DNA of 64,000 nucleotides, taken from the NCBI GenBank assembly GCA_026419785.1, contig JAODTK010005747.1, positions 176,430 through 240,429 on the forward strand, read 5' to 3'. The notes below the pieces were generated by a model that saw only the letters and a list, made by a program, of their open reading frames with translations, searched no databases and was not told the origin of the DNA. The stretch is from Sclerodactyla briareus. Its lineage: Eukaryota; Echinodermata; Holothuroidea; Dendrochirotida; Sclerodactylidae. Both the position numbers and the translations under genes were made by a program. Positions 1 to 12,295 of the stretch are shown in pieces. The stretch's first letter is position 1, and the number at the start of each line of letters is the position of its first letter.

Positions 1-2580
1 CGCGCAAGCGTAGTCTGCCTCAACGAGTCCCCAACTGGTCGCTCTTCCGTCGACTGAAGGGACTCCTGGCCCGACAGGCCCCCTCAACGGAGGAGGCAGG
101 AGATCCCGCCGTCGAGAACGGAGCGTCCACCCTGACAACTGGTCGGATGCGTGCAAGTCGATCTCCGGTATCAAGGACCGGCGGGGGAATATCGACGTCT
201 GTCTCCCTCCGCTCCGTCTCCTGAACAACAGGCAGAGGCGTACAGGAGGAACAGCCGTACACTGAAAACCATCCCGGCTGCGGAGTGTCCGGTTTGTCGA
301 GGAGGGGGGAGGTGGACCCAGCAGCACTCCGTTCCCCCGGGCGGAGAGCCTGTCCACTCCCGGGCGTTACAGCCTTGAGCCACCACCGACCGTCAAGTAA
401 TTGGCCCGTGCCTTGAATCATCGCGCTTCTGTTAGCTCATACAGACTTACAGGAGGGGTTGCTCCTCCTCTTCCTCCTCTGAGGCGACTGCAGGGGGGGA
501 CCCGTTTTCCCCATCGCCCGGACGGGCCTGTTGCATCCGGGCGGGATCAGAGGGACAACAAACTCGCGACCCTCCCGAGGTCTCTTGGCCGAGGTTCCTC
601 AGCATCGCCAGGAAGGTGGTGGGGCCATCCCTGAGAGACCCAAGCGGGAGAACCCATCGCAAGGTTTGATTGGGCTGCAGCCCAGGGAAGCAGCGCCCCC
701 AAACCCCCAGTGTGCGCCCAGACTCGCCCCTGCGGGACGACTGATGAGAGATCCCAACTGGGGTGGCGCCCTAACATGACTATGTCAACCGACAGCCGCA
801 TGTGGACGTCCTGTCCCCTGAACACATACCAGGGCCTGACGTTCCGAACAGATTCGGGAGAACGCCAATGAACCATAATGGCTGTGGGGCTCCCAGAACC
901 CGTCCCCCCACCGGTAGGACATGTTCCCTGCCCCTCGGCCCCCTGGTGTCGTGCCACCCCCAGGTAGAGCCAACTGGTCCTGGTGGGGGGAGGGGGCTGA
1001 GGCCGGAACCCTACCGCGGAGGGGGCCTGCCCTAACCCCGGTGAGTGATCAATGGACTCCGGAGAGTGACGGCATGCGCCGACTGTAGTCGTCTCTAAAA
1101 ACAGCGGTCCCGCGGGGACCTCATTCCCCCAACCCAGGCCAACGCCTCCGTCGCCTGAGTGGAGGAGAAGGGAGGGGGGACTGAACAACGAGGTCCCAAG
1201 GATCGCATGGTCCCTGGAAGATCGGTGGTGACGAGGTGTTAGCCTGTGGCCCTTCACCGAGTGACCGTCACTACCGGAGTCTCGGCCCCAAGCAGGGCCT
1301 CATTCCCCCTATTACTGGCGGACCCAACAAAGGAGCCAGCAGTGGAGGGAGAAGGAAAGACAGGATGCAAGGCTCCCGACGCGCCGTAGAACAGGGGGAC
1401 CCGGAGGGATCCCCACCAAGCGGGGATTTTGAGCGCACGCAGCGCTGACGCCGACAAGTAAAAGTAAAAAATGGGAGGGCCTCTGATCCTCGCTGCGGGA
1501 GTGCGCTGGCGAGACATTGTAAACGTCAGCTCTTCGTTTACAGATCTGTTTAAAAAAGCAAACGAAAACTAGAGTTAATTAAATCAGGCAATGTACTCAA
1601 ACTAAGACTTACATAGCAATGGCTACCAAAATAGGTTCAAAGGGACCCGAGGAAGCCGCCGAGGGGTCATAGCAATGGACCCCTGCGGCCTTACCTAAAG
1701 GCAAAGTGCAATCTGACCACTAGGGCTGTACCGTTAGAGATATAGGGAACGTTGAAAATGCATGAAACGTAAAGGCCCAAGCCCCCCCTTACGCAGGGGG
1801 GTGGGGAGGGGAGGGAAAACCATGTCGGTCAGAGGGCCCCTAAGGGGGAACCCAAAGAAACCAAAACCCCGGGGTCAACGGCCCCCCTGGACAACAGGGG
1901 GGCAAACGCCCCCGACGGGCAACATTAAAGATGGCAGCCAAAAGCACTGGCGGGGTGACGGAACCCCTCGAAAGGGGGCGCTCATCTGAAAAAGAACAAA
2001 AAATGCTACAGGTCATTACATGAAAAGAAAATTTTTTCCCCTACCCCTGCTGTAGCCTGCGACAGTGAGTGGGCGACATAGAATAAAAAAAAGGACTATA
2101 GACCACAACAATTATGGCACCCAAAGGCATTCGTAGCGAATGCTAAAAATAAATGTGAGGGTGCCCTATTGATATGCAAATCAGGCAACGGCCCGAGTGC
2201 CAAGCGCTATAAAGCGGCCTGTGGGCTAGCCACACCGACTGTGGAGAAAAACACAAAGAGAGAAACGGACGGAAAAACCCAATAGCTACAGTGTGTAAAA
2301 GTCCTAGGGCAAAGCAAAGCGAGATAGCAACGGAGGGGGGAAAACACGCTACGAAACTAGTGAGGGAAAATACCCCCTCCCGACTCCAAGGTGGGCGGAC
2401 AGAGTCCAGAAAGGGCTAATGGCCTCAAACGAACCGTAACAAGATTGCGGGGGGGAAGGATAATGCCAACCTAGCCGGGGGGGAGGGAGGGAGAAAACCC
2501 AGCCCCACGGAAAAGAACGGTCGGCCAAAAACGAAGCCGAATACACGGAAGGGCACACACACACGGACAGCACTGGCCCG
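1..2580. other. GC-rich block, unclassified (possible degenerate mobile element)
   Basis: These bases are strikingly G/C-rich with homopolymer G and C runs, and the composition falls off between about 1.5 and 2.6 kb to the AT-rich background. The longest open frame in the block (547-1257, minus, 236 codons) is low-complexity Gly/Pro/Ser without recognisable motifs and looks like a by-product of GC content. No RT, integrase or transposase motif was seen in any frame. It could be the end of a GC-rich retroelement cut by the window edge. Confidence 0.5.
2174..2213 (+). promoter_or_regulatory. Octamer plus TATA-like pair
   Basis: A perfect octamer ATGCAAAT (2174-2181) is followed 27 bp later by TATAAA (2208-2213). 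This spacing is promoter-like and occurs in histone, snRNA and some retroelement promoters. No open reading frame of a known family starts downstream, so if it is a promoter it more likely belongs to the GC-rich element than to a host gene. Confidence 0.25.
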
Positions 2581-3374
2581 CTACGCAAGTTACGAAACCC
2601 AAGAATGGGCAGGACAGGAATGAGGGAGATAATTTCAGAAAAGACACCCCAAACCCCAAAAAGGAATTAATCACCTGATAAGGGTTGGAATTGTGCGAGG
2701 AAGTGGCGTGAGAGAAGGTCGAAGAGAACAAACTATGCCGAGATCCCAGTAGCAGTGTGTGCTGTGCAACACACACAAATAGGAATGATAGTGCAGCCAC
2801 GGTGTTGACTGGCACCAGCTAGTACAGCTGCGTTCGGTAGGGGTTACCGGCGCTCTCGCTTAACTTTTTTTGGTGTGGTATAGGTGTGATGAAGCGGCCG
2901 TTTGGCCCGCAAATGCAATTGGTAGTAAAGCCAGAAGGTAGTGCCGAACGTATGTGATTTTCACATCCAGCCCGGACATGCATACCCATCTATGGTATCC
3001 TAGCATTATGGTGTGTCCAGCAGTTTGAAAGATGATACTCCTTTGAGGCCGAATAGCTGTAGGGGTATGGTAGATTTCATTTCATTAGACAGTACAGACA
3101 GAGAAGTGAGGCACCCACTTCACATGCCTGGTTAAACATTTCAAGAGCTAAATCACTATTAAGTCCTTCATATGTTGTAAGAACGTCAGAAAAATACAGT
3201 ACAAACACAAGGACATGTAAAGTCGCAGATGTCTAAATATATTTTCAAGTTTAGAAATCATACAAATGATTTTCTCAAGAATAGCTAAGATGAAAGAAGG
3301 ACATGTAGGTAATACCCTACAGCAAGATTCACAGCAATGAGCACGCGATCAACGAACCCAGGATCGATCACTAC
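2581..3374. other. No gene seen; possible LINE tail
   Basis: AT-rich DNA with no convincing coding frame. Around 3074-3095 the sequence TTTCATTTCATTAGACAGTA, read on the minus strand, ends in AATGA repeats. It could be the short-repeat tail of a LINE, but no associated coding remnant was recognised. Confidence 0.3.
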
Positions 3375-3422
3375 CTTGACCAGATCACGAGCTGTCTCCT
3401 TGGTTGAGGTAAACACCATGAC
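3375..3422 (-). CDS. TDRD12: TDRD12-like exon, helicase motif IV region
   Basis: A 48-bp exon candidate on the minus strand reads VMVFTSTKETARDLVK. It follows an AG acceptor (gccgtag) and ends at AAG before GTAGTG. The pattern hydrophobic-hydrophobic-F-T-S-x-x-E-A-x-x-L-V-K is typical of the start of the second RecA-like helicase lobe, and in TDRD12 the matching segment is TLIFTCSVAETEIV. The acceptor lacks a strong pyrimidine tract. It is the lowest-coordinate exon I can support; further exons should lie beyond the window or remain undetected. Confidence 0.45.
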
Positions 3423-3968
3423 CTACGGCTATTCAGTCCAGCGCTGAGCTTTCTCCAGGATGGATGGTCACTCGTTTGGAAGGATGGATCAGAATCAGCT
3501 TCTGTATCAGAGAAATTTGGATACAAACAGTTCATGATCGATGCTGCTCAATCACTAGATAGATCTTCACCATATATGTTGTCTCCATTCACCAAGTATG
3601 CTTGAAAATTCAACAAGTTTAAAAAAATCACATAAACCTCAGATGACCATGAAATGACTTTCGTTGAGACTAGCTGCAGTCTCCACCAATTAAGTGTGAG
3701 CGTGCAGCAAGCCAGGCATGTTGGATTATGACCCGGTGAAGGCGAAAGAAACCACACAAAAGACCTGAATTTAAAAGTTCCCACCGTTGTCCAAAAAAAT
3801 TACCCCTCCTCATAAAAGTAAAAACATTTATGTGATAAGCATGGAAGCACACTCACCAAGTTTGAACTCGATCTTTCTAGGCATGTTGGTAAAAGTGCCC
3901 AACACACCAAACCTAACAAGTTCCCACTTTCTCTCAAAATTGACTCCCAACCAGCGCTTAAAAAACAC

Positions 3969-4068
3969 GGGGGCGGAGGGCGAATTCGCCTCCGAAACAT
4001 GAAAAGAGCACCGAAATCGCCGTGACGGGGGCGAATAAAAAATGAATACTGATAAAATTCGCCCCCGT
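3969..4068. repeat. Paired GC-rich hairpins
   Basis: A 12-bp perfect inverted repeat, ACGGGGGCGAAT at 4025-4036 and its complement ATTCGCCCCCGT at 4057-4068, encloses a 20-nt AT-rich loop. Just upstream, CGGAGGGCGAATTCGCC and its continuation (3974-3994) form a near-perfect palindrome with one extra G. The GGGCGAAT core is shared by both hairpins, which suggests a palindromic mobile fragment such as a MITE end. Confidence 0.45.
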
Positions 4069-5030
4069 TAAAATTTCCCTAGCTCCAGGCGGAATGGGCC
4101 AAGTTTAAGTTGATGGGAAAATGTCGCCAAAATTCCCGCTGGGAAAAACCTGCAAAAAACGGGACTTCATGTCCAGATATGCGCGATACTTTCCCTCCGT
4201 GAACAGCCGAAAATACAACGGCAATAAAATCCCGTCGTCTGAATAGGCCGGAACGACCGGCAGGTCCGACTATGGCATGATCAGTATTCAGTATCACAGT
4301 ATCGGTGAATTACTTCTAAAAGCGACTGAATTGAAACAATTACTGCACAAAATTGGCTGATAAGGATCGCTGAATACAACATGCTGATTTCACCTTGACA
4401 TCGTGCATACGTACTGGAACATGGTTTTGTACTTGTGCTATTGTATTCCCAACACATGTAACACCAGGACCCCCCAAAAACACCCCGCCCCTCTCCCTTT
4501 CCAATAAATAAAATTCTGAACATGATAACCATTACACCACCATTTCACTCACACTGCATACAGCACATTAGCCTACATGAGCTGATGCTGCCACGTAACT
4601 ATTGCTTCAAATTCGCTAAATAACTGAAGCAAGCACAAACCTCAAAGTCGTTGTAAATGTGATAAATCATGTGGACGCGGTTTATTTATAATTCACTTCC
4701 ATTAATCAGTAAATTGACCATATTCTTGTAGGTTAACCACATGAAACATTTCAAGTTACGATGTCCTTTGGGAAGCCATTGGCTTAGAATGAAGCCTAAC
4801 AACAAACTGTAGTCAATGTGAAATTAACATAGGCTACACATAGTCGTCGCGAGTTTTATGAAATGGGATATGATTTGATTTGGTTTCGATGTTTTTAGGT
4901 TGGGCGTTGCAAATGATGTGATGCAATATGTTCAGATACCCTTCTGGTAATGTTTTTTCTGTAGTCTGACATATTTCGGCATCATTACGATGAATTTATT
5001 CATGGTGAAACTTTCCACAACATACTGGAA
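4069..5030. other. No gene seen
   Basis: Intronic or intergenic AT-rich DNA without recognisable coding or repeat structure. Confidence 0.4.
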
Positions 5031-5168
5031 ATTTCCAACTGAACAGCATCCTAGGCTATGCCTAATCACTAGTTGAAGTGTCACTTGCGTTGATACGATC
5101 TGTTTTATACTATCCAACACTGTATTTGAACCATAAATTGATGCAATGGATTGCCTGCACAGGGCCAT
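5030..5168 (-). CDS. Possible TDRD12-like exon (between helicase lobes)
   Basis: An open minus-strand stretch contains KELLMALCRQSIASIYGS followed by a segment ending in KQIVSTQ. In TDRD12 the segment after the DEAD-like motif runs HLI-x-EF-x-x-DP-hydrophobic-I-T-S, then a residue group ending QQVVHLC, and the frame here shows a loosely similar pattern. It also falls in the expected order between the 12.3 kb and 3.4 kb exons. Splice borders are unclear, and the limits given only enclose the similar part. Confidence 0.28.
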
Positions 5169-5638
5169 CAGTAGTTCTTTGCTCACTTTGATACAGGGAG
5201 ATAATCGACGGCATATTGAGCAATTCTAAACATGCAACGTATTTTTTGCACTGTTACACCGCAAGAGTGCAAGCAATGGAACGCACATATTCATGTGCCA
5301 ACTGCCAGCTCAGCTTACTGACGTCACAGGTGTCTAGCTGTGCATGGGCCATGTACTGTTGCAAATTTGTGAATTGGAGGGGTTGTACAATACGCAGATC
5401 AAAAGCCTATTCAGCACGCGATCCGCTCAGCTGGGAGATACGAGAGAGCATATAGCTCGTGTTGCACACGCACATGGCCGCAACATCTCATGATTTCACC
5501 AAAACGAGTTTGAATCATAAAACGATGTGATGAAAATGTACCGAAATAAAATATAAAATAGAATATATTTCACTGATTATTTTTCACAAGCAATGAGAAA
5601 GAAGTTGCTGAACAGGCAGTATTTCAGGGGACAATGTC

Positions 5639-5881
5639 ATGTCAAAATCTGGTTGTACAAAGGTAATATGTTCTTTCATAAGTGGCCGCCATGACCTGCT
5701 TCTTTTAGTGACCAGGCTTGCAGCACACACAACTGAAGAAATCGACCAACATGAATTGTTGAAAGTTCATTTTGAGTCAGATCTTGAAACAAATAATGAC
5801 AATGATGTATGGGACGAGATGAAATTCGTTACAGTCGTTTCATTGTTCGTATTCTCTACAAAACGAACAGTCCCTCAATAA
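5639..5881 (+). CDS. Short open frame, 80 codons, unrecognised
   Basis: An ATG-initiated frame whose stop codon overlaps a canonical AATAAA (5877-5882). The protein is mixed and acidic in its second half (DLETNNDNDVWDEM) with no known domain. Internal splice-like signals (AAAG before GTAATA, and TTTTAG before TGACC) mean the apparent frame could be interrupted in a real transcript. It may well be a chance open frame. Confidence 0.15.
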   Translation: MSKSGCTKVICSFISGRHDLLLLVTRLAAHTTEEIDQHELLKVHFESDLETNNDNDVWDEMKFVTVVSLFVFSTKRTVPQ

Positions 5882-6372
5882 AAACATACTACCCACTATA
5901 CCAACATAAATACCAACAGACATAGGGGAAGCCCTAATTCATGTTCAATCTCGTATGTTCCTTTGTCAGCTGTTGTTCAGAGTGGACTACTGTGGAGTGT
6001 GAAGTATTATATGGTCTTTTAAGAGTGCAGTTGAGTTAATATATGCTTCATAATGAAGCAAATTATCTGTTTTTGAACTGAAAAATGGAGGAGCACTCAG
6101 AAAATCCAAACGTAGCCCCCGAAATCAATTTACGTGGGCTCTTTTTTGGGGGGAAGTGCCCCTGAAATGGAACAGTAGTTTAAGAAATAAGAGCCCTGCT
6201 CCCACTCACCCGAAACGTAACTAGCATTCATGTACCCATCAGGGGGGGGCAACACTCAAACCGAGCTTTCTTGAATACATTGATAAGTTACATACACACA
6301 CAGACACAAACAACGATAACACGGATAAACCAAATATCCCCTCATGTGGGAACATGATTCTCACTCCTGCAT

Positions 6373-6598
6373 CATCACAGTTTTATTTCATAGTCCATGC
6401 CTTGCATGAGCCTAGATGGGAGAACTCTGACAGTACACAACACAAAACCCTCTTCAACTCCACTCTATTCTGCTGGGCAAGAGCACAGTCGACACTCCTA
6501 GCCGCAAGGTCATACGCATGACATACGCCCAGGTCTTCTGGGGCCATACCTCTTTCCTGCTGACCATCCACAGTTATCTCCATGGACTTATAACCCAA
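6373..6598 (-). CDS. Possible terminal exon or element 3-prime ORF, unrecognised
   Basis: A minus-strand open frame of about 71 codons contains MEITVDGQQERGMAPEDLG and a helical tail (ELKRVLCCVLSEF). The stop codon overlaps AATAAA (ATGAAATAAAAC), as in a compact terminal exon. The residue mix is protein-like, but no family was recognised. It could be an unrelated gene remnant or the 3-prime end of a retroelement. Confidence 0.28.
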
Positions 6599-6736
6599 CT
6601 ATAATCATCTTTCCAACATGACCAAACCACCTCCAACCTAGGATTCTGGCCACATCCCAAATTTTAGCTAGACCAAGACGATATCTCCCATAAACTTTCT
6701 GTCCTTTAAGAGACACCACCCACACCACACTCCATC

Positions 6737-7122
6737 TTTTTTTTTTTTTTTTTTTTTACTCATCACTTGCCGGACAAAGGACCCTACCTAACCGAGGCCC
6801 GGCAAGGGTGCCGGACCGGATATATCGCACGATGTCAGCGGCGAAACCTTCACCAGGTACAAGGAACAAGGCGATCCTTGCGGACTAATGTGAAGGAGGG
6901 CGTACTTACACGCCGACGGCTACTAATTCACAGATTGCCTACCCCACATTTTTTGCCCTGTTCCTATCCCTCATGTGAGCGCAAGCGAGAAGCAACAGGT
7001 TGTGGTCCCATTTTTAATGAGTCGTCTTGGTATGACCGACCGGGAGGATTCGAACCACGGCCTACCGGGTGGGGGTGGAGGGGGACCAAGCGGCGCTCTT
7101 CTACCAACTGGCTAACCACTCT
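6737..7122 (-). mobile_element. tRNA-derived SINE, full length
   Basis: On the minus strand this is a SINE of about 385 bp. A tRNA-like head has an A-box-like TTAGCCAGTTGGTAG (complement at 7101-7115) and a perfect B box GGTTCGAATCC (complement at 7046-7056). A middle region, a GC-rich 3-prime region and a poly(A) tail (T run 6737-6757 on +) follow. The same parts recur near 59.75-60.2 kb, which shows it is a dispersed family. Pol III transcription from the internal boxes is inferred from the family type. Confidence 0.8.
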
Positions 7123-8100
7123 AATATTCCATATCATTCTCTCAAGTCAGAGATATCCTTTTCACTGCACAAGTTCACTACCATGATGAAAGTGCACAAC
7201 ACCCTGACAAAGCTCAAAAAACCTCCCATTCATGTGTTAGGGGAAAACACTTTCAATTTTGTCCTTCAAAAAAAAAAAAGAGGTCTGGGGCTCTTTTGAC
7301 CCACACGGAGGCTCTTTTTCAAATTTGAGGCAGTTCATGAAAAATGAACCCTTGAAGGGACGGAAAGCCATGCCCTGTCATACATCTCAGATATTCTCAT
7401 GTTCTCTAATTCTACGACAGTAGGCTACTGCATTATCGTACGCAGTGCTCCGCCTGACAAAAAACATTAACATGTAACTAGTCTTACAGCAAGACAGCAG
7501 GTGTCACATACATGCACAGTATGACGTACTAGCCCGCGTGAGCAGACGCCGGTTATCTTGCAAAAGTAGTGGCAGTGTTCCTAATTATGGTATCTGCAAG
7601 CGGACTGCTACAGGTATGATTTCGGTACATGCTTGCATGTGTGTTCACGCTAATCGTGAGGTGAAGTCACATCTCCAGTCAACGCAGACGATATACAACT
7701 TTCATGGAAATGTACTGTAGTTCGGATACGGCCATTGACAACGAATTTCTTAGACTTTTCAGAGGGATCCTATAATTAATGTGAACAACAACTTCAGCGA
7801 ATATGACTTCATGATTTACAAATTTTTTGAATGGCTAATTAAGTGGTTTTTTGAGGACCCTTTCAGCCTGAAGGGGGATTTACATAACATTTCATTTTAT
7901 AATCGCCCGCATATGAATTTTTCTTCAGAGGGTCTGATTCTGGGAATTGGGGCAAATCGCCCATCGCCCTAGCTTATTTTCGACCCTTAAGGCAATGCAA
8001 AACGACTTTGTCTGAACTTTTTCCAAGCCACTTTTATTATTGCACGCCACAGACTTTCCTGTTCCCAGAAAATTCTTGCTACAAAACTGACATATTTCCA
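7123..8100. other. No gene seen
   Basis: AT-rich DNA with several short open frames of unlikely composition. Nothing recognisable on either strand. Confidence 0.4.
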
Positions 8101-8109
8101 TGAATAACA

Positions 8110-8640
8110 AGAGCCAAAAGGCTATGTGATTCCTTGCTATTTGGTTGAAACAACTAACCTAGTGAGGAAGCATTTTACAGCTAATTTTGATGAATTAGTT
8201 TTCCGACCCACCCTTCATGAATTACAATGAGATGAGATGTATTATCAACTCTTACATATACTATGCCTCAATACAACAATAGGGAACCATCTACAACCAT
8301 GGGTGATCTACCACTCAAGTATGAAATCAATCGGACCTCGCATTTCTACTTAATCTTGGGTTCACAAGGAATCGTAACGACAGCACACACAAATTACGAT
8401 TTAGTCCCGCCCACATACTAATGACTGAGATGCATCGAATTGTACCCTACATATAAACCTGATCTCATGCCACTTACACACTGTTCCAAGCATCAAATCG
8501 CATGTATACGGTTGTCAAGATATCGACAGTTTTGGAAATTTCCCCTATGCCCCGCCCACTCATGAATATATTGAGATCACCACCAAAACAGCATATCTAA
8601 ATCATGGGTAATTTACAACAACCAAGGATTAACCAATCGT
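8110..8640 (+). repeat. R1-family repeat, diverged copy
   Basis: The stretch starts with GAGCCAAAAGGCTATGTGAT, matching the head of family R1 (AGCCAAAGGCTTAGTGATTCC at 16.5 kb). It also carries AATAGGGAACCATCTACAAC and ATGGGTGATCTACCAC, which recur in the copy at 11.77-12.15 kb. It is a diverged relative of the 15.4-17.1 kb array. Confidence 0.6.
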
Positions 8641-8778
8641 ACCTTGCCGTCCTTTCAGTTATCGTGTTTACAACCAAAATTAGCCAAAAATCCCTTTTAT
8701 GGCTCCGCCATATGAATATTAATGAGCTACATGGAAGTGTACCCAACACATACACCGCACCTTCGTTGCCAAGCACAA

Positions 8779-11545
8779 CTAAACCAGAGGATTTCTTCTT
8801 AAAACATAAATCGATGGGGGCTTCACAGAATGTCGTGGGAATGACATTCCACAGAGACGAGCAGCAATGGAGAACGACCGAGCACCAACCTTCCTGTTAT
8901 GGGGAATCTTTGCAAGGCTTGATCGCAGGGTACGTTGAGGTTGGTACAAAGTGAGCAGGTCTCGTAGATATATAGGAACATTGTCGTGAAGGCATTTATA
9001 AACATACAGTAGCATGCGGAACTGAATTCGGAGATGGCATGGGCAGCCAGTGGAGCTCGTCCAGGATAGGCGTGACGTGACGTGGTCCTGCCACCGGGAA
9101 ACATGCACGCGGCTCTCGATTCCGAATAACTGTAATCTGAGGATCTGCTCTTTGGGTATTCCACACAGGACAGTACTGCAGTAATCAATTCGCGAAGTGA
9201 CAGGGCTCTGTATGATACTCTTACAAGCTCAGTGAAGGAACGGTTCAAATTCTACCAAATATACGAGGTTGGTAGACGCAGGATTTGACAACAGAAGAAA
9301 CATGAGGTGTCATCGACAAGATACGATCGAAGTGGACTCCAAGATTTCTAACGGTCGCCGAAGACTCGATAACACAGTTGTCCACAGTAATGTTACACGC
9401 CTCCCTAAGGGCGGTGCTGGTAGGTGCCATTATAAATACTCATTTGCTTTTTTTTCCTTTTCAGCTTGAGATAATTGTTACCCATCCAAATCTGGATTTC
9501 ACGAATGCAGCCTCCATTGTAGATTTGGCCCATGACACATCCTCAGCATCAGCAGGATATACGATATGTATAACTGAAGGTCATCAGCATGTTTGTGAAT
9601 ACCGATGCGTAACCTCGATTATCTTCTTTCAGAGGAAGGGTGGATATAGTGAAAGAGCTGGGGCCAAAAAAGAGCCTTGTGGCACCCCTCTGTTGATGTC
9701 ACGATGTATCGACCACGTAGGTGGGACTTAAACCATTCGAGAGCTGTTTTTTCCCTGGCCAAACCTATGACGGATTTTTCCATGTGTACTAGACACCATG
9801 ATCGATGGTGCAAAAGCAGCGCTGAGGTCGAGTAAAACGAGTATCACTGCCTTGTTTGGATCCAGACTGCATGCGATATCGTTGTGTACCTTGATAAGAG
9901 CGGTTCCATCGAATGGTGTTTCTTCTCCAACTCATTGCTCCGTAAGTGAGTAGTCAGCCGATCGAGAACAATTCGCTCAACTGTCTCCCAACCAAAGACA
10001 GGTTCGACACTGGGCGGTAGTTGTTCAAGTCAGATGGATCAAGCGATTTCTTCTTCAGTATAGGAGTAACTATTGCTGTTTTGTTGATGACTTGCCCAGT
10101 TGCCAGGGACACGTTGTTAGGTCAGTGAGGATCGGCAGATTGGATTGGAAGGGATTGTTCTAACAGCCATGTCGGTAAAGTGTCAAGGGAAAACAAGATT
10201 TTGGTGGCGAAGAATTGATAACTTACAAGTAATCCTCACTACAGGATCAAAACGGCAGAATTAGTGCCGGGGGTCCTCGAAGAGATTTGACAATTCATGC
10301 TCCTTCGGAATCTCCTGAGAATGTAATTGAACATGATCAAGTATGCGATCGATTTTATCCATAAAAAACTCGAAAAAAATCGTCACACATCTTCTGCGTC
10401 TCCAGGACCGGAACATTCACAGCAGCAGTATCCTCAGTGAGACTGCGAAGCAGTGAGAAATGAGGTCTGACACAAGTGGAATTTGGTTTGAGAGTAGTCG
10501 GTTTTACATTTTGTGATATAATGAACCATTCTTTCGATTATCCTCAAGATATCGCGATGTACCTGTTTTGATTTCCTCCAACAGCGCTGAAGGATCTACG
10601 TTCACGACGGAGAAGCGGAAGTGATCATGTGCCAGGGATTTTTGTACCGTTTTGTTATCTTACGTGATACTATTGGTGCATGTTCGACCAAGAGTACGCC
10701 TTCAGTACCCCATCATAATCAGTGAAGAGCTTGTCCACGTCTTCATGTTCATAATCATATATACATGCCTTTGATAGATCAGCATTAAATGACTCGAAGT
10801 CTGTTGAGCGGTAATCACGTCAAAGAGTTCACGGTTGGCAATCACCGCGTTCCCCCCTCGATATCGAACAACAGTGTGATGATCAGCAATGGTTGATTCC
10901 AAAATGACAGGAGGTGAGGACAGTAAGCAAGTCGAGAGTATGTCCATGTTATGAGTGTGCCAATACATTCTGCTGCATCCCATATGAGTCAATAACATCC
11001 ATGGAACTGCCTGCACAATGGATTTCACGATATCAACATTGGACATGAGTCACCCACCAATCACGAGTTTACCTCTGTAGTTGCCAGGTGGCAAAAAAAT
11101 TGCCTGAACTCAGCGATGACTGGATCGTTATGAACGAGAAGCCGAGTGGGCGGTCTGTATATGACAGATAGCACCATATGATGTAAAGAGGTACTGACCG
11201 AATACAGCTGAAAACTCGGAACGTCTTCGGATATTCCTGCAATGTTTACGTCTGGTCGGTTGAGTGAAGTGATTCCCGGTGGATGATCGCAGTACCACCT
11301 CCCCGTCTTCCATCTCGCTCCCGATGTTTCACACAAAATCCAGGGGGGCACAGTTCCTTCACAATGACAGTGTCGGTGGATTTCCAGCCATGGTCGTTAG
11401 ATGCAATGAGCAAACATTCTGATCACACAGATGTTCAGAAATACTAAGGACCTTGTTGCACACTGATCTAGCATCCAGCAGGACACATTTCAGAACCGGT
11501 AAGGCCTTAGCAACACAGACGAGATTTGACAAACAGACTCCATTT
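8779..11545 (-). mobile_element. CR1/L2-like non-LTR retrotransposon, decayed
   Basis: Several minus-strand frames, read in order from 11.5 down to 8.8 kb, give the domains of a LINE ORF2. The endonuclease start reads LDARSVCNKVLSISEHL and is followed by an endonuclease segment with a YRPP motif (MVLSVIYRPP, 11061-11351). Next comes a THN...SDH-like linker (10702-11046), the reverse transcriptase segment TALEWFKSHLRGR (9619-9813), a VRNLGVHFDRILSM segment (9245-9430), and the C-terminal MLLYVYKCLHDNVPIYLRDL (8779-9108). Many frameshifts and stops separate them, so it is dead. It lies inside a TDRD12-like intron in the same orientation. Confidence 0.85.
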
Positions 11546-11639
11546 TGGGAATGTTACACTGTGTGGGCCTGGAGTAGTTCAAGGTTGTATATTAGCTGAT
11601 TCCACTAATCCAAGGGTTCCATTTTGAGATACACAAACA

Positions 11640-12150
11640 CTATCAGCTAACTGAATACGGGGTAATCCCCGCCCTTCTTTGGAAATCCCTTACCAGCCTT
11701 TGTACCTCTACGTACCCCAGTTCATGTACAATCGGATACCATGCCTCAGTGGTCACAGGCTTGCGAATCCCCAAAGTAGAGATTTAGGCTCCGCCCCACG
11801 AATATTAATGAGCCGCATCAAAGTGACCCTACATATAAACCTGATCTCATGCCAAGTACACTGAAGCAAGTTGAGCAAAATCACACGTACAGTTGTTGAG
11901 ATATTTACCATTTTGGAAATTTCCTCTAAGCCCAGCCCACTCATGAATACTGATGAGATCAGCACACAAAACAATAGGGATCATCTACTCATCATGGGTG
12001 ATCTACCACCCATATATGAAATCAAATCGGGGACCGCGCGTCTCCACTTATAGTGTTGACAAGAAAGTGGTCACAGACACACATACACACGCACCTACAC
12101 ACATCATGACGCAAAGATTTCGTTTTGCGTCGGCAGCAAGGAATAAAAAC
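11640..12150 (+). repeat. R1-family repeat copy with 3-prime hairpin
   Basis: This copy shares CTACATATAAACCTGATCTC, AATTTCC and TCATGGGTGATCTACCACCC with the 8.1-8.6 kb copy. It ends in a short stem-loop (GACGCAAAG...TTTGCGTC) followed by AAGGAATAAAAA. The same type of ending closes the R1 arrays at 17.1 and 48.75 kb. Confidence 0.6.
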
Positions 12151-12295
12151 TCAGTGTTGTATATATTTGGATCACATTCAAGGGTTGTGTACCTGTGGAG
12201 CTCTGCCATAGACAGCCATCTCTAGAGGGTCAGTGATGATAACCAGGGGATCTGAGAGGTATGTTCTGAGGTAGGAACCCATCGCTACCGTCCAC

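Noticed and set aside
547-1257. 236-codon open frame on the minus strand, the longest in the window
   Set aside because: It lies in GC-rich DNA, where stop codons are rare, is low-complexity Gly/Pro/Ser and shows no domain pattern.
5319-5326. Perfect CRE palindrome TGACGTCA
   Set aside because: A single 8-mer with no promoter context. It can occur by chance in 64 kb.
7029-7122. tRNA gene on the minus strand
   Set aside because: Boxes A and B are present but no cloverleaf closes, and the text continues into a SINE body and poly(A). It is the SINE head.
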